NCBI GenBank assembly: GCA_036877525.1
Contig: JAZGTH010000005.1
Coordinates: 9,464,001 to 9,528,000, forward strand
Length of the DNA stretch: 64,000 nt
Source: Chromobotia macracanthus
Taxonomy: Eukaryota > Chordata > Actinopteri > Cypriniformes > Botiidae
Direction: 5' to 3'
Shown piece by piece: positions 61,637 through 64,000 of the stretch (its first letter is position 1; each line of letters opens with the position of its first letter). The notes under the pieces were generated by a model that worked only from the letters and a program-made list of their open reading frames with translations, was not told where the DNA came from and searched no databases. The translations under genes and the position numbers were made by a program.

Positions 61637-63200
61637 CTATCTGTCTGTCAGATTTACCACAAACTCTGTCCCAGTACATGCTCTGATGTCATCTGGGGTC
61701 AGCCCTTCCCAAACCTCAATGAGAGTTAAACCTGTACTCTTATCTACATCAAACACAGCCTAAAACACATTTTGTTACAAATCAGAACATCCTTGAAAAG
61801 ATGCATGACTTTTAAAAACACATTTCTATGTTTTTCTGACCTTTTCAGTAATTATACGATCAACACATTGTTTTCCGGTCAGAGGAAGTGTGCACTTCTC
61901 TAGGATTTTATGTTTCCCACCCTATGAATTTAAAAATGTATATGATATAACAAGAAATACTAAAACATAACATCTGTAAGACAGTAGCAACTGAAGTTTA
62001 TTGCACCTTAGCTGAATGTTCCATAGTGACCACTACTTTTGTGGCAGCACTGGATACCAGGTCCATGGCTCCACCCATGCCCTTTACCATTTTACCCTGA
62101 AACACATGGTACATGTCAACTCAGACAATACAATCTAAATAAACATATACACAATAAAACAATAAACTAATAAACAATAAAAATATACTGCAAAATATAT
62201 AGATATATAGACACATATAGAGTATATAGAGTAACACATACTGGAATCATCCAGTTGGCAAGATCTCCATACTTGGAAACCTGCATTGCTCCCAGCATGG
62301 TCAGGTCAATGTGACCGCTAAACAAAGATGTACAAATGTGGAGAGATTAAAGCAAGACAAAATATAAACATATGGAGCATAACACAAGAAAACATCAAGC
62401 TATGCCCAAATAATTTGCCCAGACAGCTTATCTTTAAGACATTTGATTTCATTTTAACATTTGTTTGCCTACACTGTAAAAAAATCTTTGCTGCTATAAA
62501 TTATTAAGTTTAATCAACTTGGCTATACCAGTCATTTCAACATAAAATGTTAAATCCTGACTGGTAATTAAAAAAAATAGGTTAAGCAATTTTTCAACCA
62601 TTTCTTGTCAACTTCACACCAGTCAAGATTGCAAAGAGTTGAAATGACTTGTGCAGCCAAATTGATTAAGCTCTAAAATATATACATGATATAAAAAAAA
62701 TTATATACATGAGTATAATGATACATGACTGATGAATTCAGACTCTAACCCTCTAATCATGGCAAAGGACTCATCGCTGGAAAAGTAGGCAGCTCCCGGA
62801 GAAACAGTTACTGTCTCCTTACCTGAAAACAGGTCCCATGATATGGATTTTTAGCACCTAATCAATTTACTTTTTCAAACAACTATTACTTTTAAAGTAA
62901 GAGAAAAGGTATCACAGCACCAGCATTAATTAAATCAGGGTCCACCTCACTCTCTGTTGGATAAGGACCCTATAAAGACAAAAACAATTCGGATATCAAA
63001 AGTGTAAAATCACTTGCAAGTTTTTTTATATAACAAAAGCTCACCAATCCCAGAATTCCATTCTCACTCTGCAAGTGGACTGTGATGTCAGAGCTTATGT
63101 AATTGCTGGCCAGCATAGGAATTCCAATGCCAAGATTTGCTTGGGGGGGATAGTCAAGGTATGTAGAGAAAGGATTGTAAAGAATCTATCTATCTGTCTA

Positions 63201-63235
<35 letters not shown>

Positions 63236-63236
63236 G

Positions 63237-63277
<41 letters not shown>

Positions 63278-63815
63278 ATGGTAAAGTTGCTGAAGGATAC
63301 CATACATTCCATCTTTAAACTCCAACGCTGCTCGGCGGATGATCCTCTCTCGTGTTATATCTGATTCCTGTTTCATTTCAGCTTTCTTTGCCTGTCCAGA
63401 TTGAAGCTTTCTTTTCTGCAAATAAATGTATACGATAACATGACTTATTCATTCTTGTAAAGTTAAATGTATAGAAAAATGAAGAGTAAATCTGAATATC
63501 CATCCAAAATTGGTGTTTGTGAGGGTTGGACAGGTTTTTCTGATCACACACTGAATCACCTCAATTCGTTTTTCATAGCTGGCTCCTTTCACTATCCGAT
63601 CCACATAGATGCTGGGAACATGAATATCTTCCGCAGCAAAACTTCCAACGTCAACCACCTCCTCCACCTGCAGCCACAGACCAAAGTAAGAACTTTTCTC
63701 GTTTCCCTGCAAAGGTCACAAATAATAGGGATACAATAGGGATAGTAGGGATACCTCCACTATGGTGACTTTGGCTGCTTTACACATTGGCTGATTGAAA
63801 TTCCGGGCTGTTTTC
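61637..63815 (-). CDS. oxct1: Succinyl-CoA:3-ketoacid CoA transferase (SCOT), C-terminal part; 5' exons outside window
   Basis: A mitochondrial matrix enzyme that moves CoA from succinyl-CoA to acetoacetate, the key step of ketone-body use. Minus-strand exons visible: 63815-63755, 63667-63560, 63415-63301, 63139-63045, 62969-62921, 62822-62750, 62317-62242, 62096-62007, 61921-61841, 61759-61637. They encode about 290 residues in order: ARNFNQPMCKAAKVTIVE, VDVGSFAAEDIHVPSIYVDR, the linker between the two subdomains, IIRRAALEFKDGMY, ANLGIGIPMLASN, and VHLQSENGILGLG, whose SENG motif holds the catalytic glutamate. GGAMDLVSSATKVVVTMEHS and KCTLPLTGKQCVDRIITEK follow, ending with EFVVNLTDR. The last residues differ from the human C-terminus. 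The 5' exons lie to the right. Confidence 0.93.
62472..62680. mobile_element. MITE family F, copy 2 (right end missing)
   Basis: It begins CACTGTAAAAAAATCTTTGC and shares its whole interior with the copy at 60735 but lacks the closing TTTTTTTTACAGTG terminus. It sits in an oxct1 intron between exons at 62317 and 62750. Confidence 0.7.
63184..63278. repeat. (TCTG)n/(TCTA)n microsatellite in an oxct1 intron
   Basis: About 95 bp of tetranucleotide repeat: TCTA, then TCTG, then TCTA units. It fills more than half of the 161-bp intron at 63140-63300 and begins about 22 bp from the exon ending at 63301. Confidence 0.95.
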
Positions 63816-64000
63816 CTGTTAAAAAATAGATCACGTAAAATGAAGCTTTCAAGTTTCATACAATTTTGTGATATTATGTGATGTGATTATGTGTACATTT
63901 ATAAACGAGAACGAAGATTTTCCTTGGATTAATATGAAGGTGAAGACTGACACCTAGTGGACGTTCCCTGCCAGGGAACCTTTACTAAGCCATTTACTAT

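Noticed and set aside
63184..63278. Regular short repeats resembling an array with spacers
   Set aside because: Uninterrupted tetranucleotide units in a eukaryotic intron; there are no unique spacers, so this is not CRISPR.

Overview
The window is vertebrate nuclear DNA, almost certainly from a ray-finned fish and probably a cyprinid-like teleost. The reasons are split genes with short GT-AG introns, AATAAA polyadenylation signals, tRNA-derived SINEs with a teleost-type tail, many small inverted-repeat transposons (MITEs), and a Squint-type nodal-related gene next to a 4E-BP gene. No prokaryotic, plasmid or viral block was seen. Nine genes are recognised and one is an unrecognised membrane protein. 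Exon coordinates were joined by hand; reading frames stay open across every junction given.

Left part (1-18 kb): the 3' end of an ankyrin-1-like gene (+, death domain and C-terminal regulatory region), then eif4ebp1 (+, three coding exons), then a nodal-related gene (-, three exons, 393 aa, best read as ndr1/squint). eif4ebp1 and ndr1 converge tail to tail with their poly(A) signals about 100 bp apart. Mammals keep EIF4EBP2 beside NODAL and EIF4EBP1 near ANK1, so this is probably the ohnologous copy of that block. Intron 1 of ndr1 carries two opposed FoxH1-type octamers flanking a Smad-type site, as expected of a Nodal autoregulatory enhancer.

Middle (18-38 kb): a gene-poor stretch full of MITEs, SINE copies and microsatellites, interrupted by one proline-rich single-pass membrane protein ORF (32178-32843, +) whose family I do not recognise.

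Right part (38-64 kb): htr1a (-, intronless serotonin 1A receptor), rnf180 (+, membrane RING E3 ligase), rgs7bp (+, palmitoylated R7-RGS anchor), then complement genes c6 (+, 17 coding exons, 940 aa) and c7 (-, 17 coding exons, 820 aa) arranged tail to tail, and the 3' half of oxct1 (-, mitochondrial ketone-body CoA transferase) running off the right edge. HTR1A-RNF180-RGS7BP is a human 5q12 block; C6, C7 and OXCT1 lie together on human 5p13.

Most notable: the intron-1 FoxH1/Smad cluster in ndr1, a decayed copy of the htr1a 3' end lying upstream of htr1a, a 103-bp-arm near-perfect hairpin in an ank1 intron, a GC-AG intron in c6, the orphan membrane protein, and several multi-copy MITE families. 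I found no convincing wholly new biological system.
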